From: an uncultured Selenomonadales bacterium
GTDB lineage: Bacteria > Bacillota > Negativicutes > Acidaminococcales > Acidaminococcaceae
DNA: 64,000 bases
Assembly: GCA_900315805.1 (NCBI GenBank)
Contig: ONAN01000001.1
Span: 62,001-126,000 of the forward strand
Direction of reading: 5' to 3'
Shown here one piece after another: positions 63,834 through 64,000 of this stretch (position 1 is the stretch's first letter; every line of letters begins with the position of its first letter). The notes under the pieces are model-generated. The model saw only the letters and a program-made list of their open reading frames with translations. It was not told the origin of the DNA and ran no database searches. Position numbers and translations under genes: made by a program.

Positions 63834-64000
63834 TGCTTAAGCCTCCCCATGACGGTGATTCCCGCCTTGACCTTGTCCCCTTTTTTGGAGAAGATTTCGA
63901 CGTCCTTGGGAACCACCAGTTCCGTGCAGGAACCGAATTTGATCATGCCGTAGATTTCGCCCTGTTCCAGCTCGCTGCCCAGGTTGACCCAGTTGTCGAT
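63830..64000 (-). CDS. psd: Phosphatidylserine decarboxylase, C-terminal part (runs off the window)
   Basis: The last 56 residues of a pyruvoyl-dependent decarboxylase are visible. GEIYGMIKFGSCTELVVP contains the processing motif FGS, whose serine becomes the pyruvoyl group, and the short C-terminus ends MGRLKQ, as in the small proenzyme type. The residue after the serine is cysteine, where short-form homologues more often have Arg. The 5' part lies beyond position 64000. The stop overlaps the pssA start. Confidence 0.92.
   Translation of the reverse strand: MDNWVNLGSELEQGEIYGMIKFGSCTELVVPKDVEIFSKKGDKVKAGITVMGRLKQ

Overview
The window looks like chromosomal DNA of an anaerobic, diderm Firmicute of the class Negativicutes, most likely an Acidaminococcaceae relative (Acidaminococcus-like). 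This is inference from gene content and order: GC-rich coding regions with AT-rich Firmicute-type signals (AGGAGG ribosome binding sites, near-consensus TTGACA/TATAAT promoters, TTG and GTG starts), clostridial-type PurL, RNase J and HflX, a TAXI-TRAP transporter, NfnAB, PssA/Psd, and a pair of diverged CobT homologues like those known from Sporomusa and Veillonella. No 16S gene is present, so the genus is not settled. No insertion sequence, prophage, CRISPR array, rRNA or tRNA was seen.

Layout. 1-4.4 kb: a cobalamin riboswitch (cut by the window edge) and terminator, then cobU, an ArsA-like CobT homologue, cobS, an ArsB-like CobT homologue and a cobC-like phosphatase; this is a nucleotide-loop assembly operon. 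4.5-11.2 kb: a zinc-ribbon protein with its own promoter and long leader, a DUF2156 protein apparently starting at ATT, an Eis-like acetyltransferase and purL. 11.2-18.4 kb: a small ribbon-helix-helix protein (minus strand), an M16C metalloprotease, pnp, a small unknown gene, dut and a 3-methyladenine glycosylase. 18.4-22.7 kb: a lysine riboswitch controlling dapB-asd-lysC-dapA. 22.7-27.8 kb: a probable small transcription unit, an NlpC/P60 hydrolase, a leucyl aminopeptidase, a PHP phosphoesterase and a P-loop/Asp23-like fusion. 27.8-34.4 kb: sucCD, a small minus-strand gene, and a TAXI-DUF1850-fused TRAP permease operon. 34.5-50.7 kb: rnj, ftsK, rodZ, a YgiQ-type radical SAM gene, an orphan binding lipoprotein, rimO, cinA, a DEAD-box helicase, hflX and a methionine gamma-lyase-like gene, all on the plus strand.

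50.7 kb to the end is on the minus strand. It holds lexA with a textbook promoter and SOS box, and then a long operon read from 61.7 down to about 51.9 kb: HAD phosphatase, mtnP, mtnA, ahcY, a class II aldolase, mtaD, nfnA, nfnB and a secreted unknown. Upstream of that lies the end of a psd-pssA-glycosyltransferase operon.

How the genes work together. The most interesting parts are two metabolic modules. The cob operon appears to encode a heterodimeric phosphoribosyltransferase in which one subunit keeps the catalytic Glu and the other keeps the KPxGSL motif but has Arg at the Glu position; this is the arrangement expected for phenol/p-cresol (ArsAB-type) cobamide synthesis. The mtn/ahcY/mtaD operon appears to recycle the by-products of S-adenosylmethionine (methylthioadenosine, S-adenosylhomocysteine, possibly 5'-deoxyadenosine) without oxygen, with an aldolase where aerobes use MtnB-MtnC-MtnD. 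Several intergenic structures (22.7, 30.1, 30.75 and 51.6 kb) are not explained by the genes.
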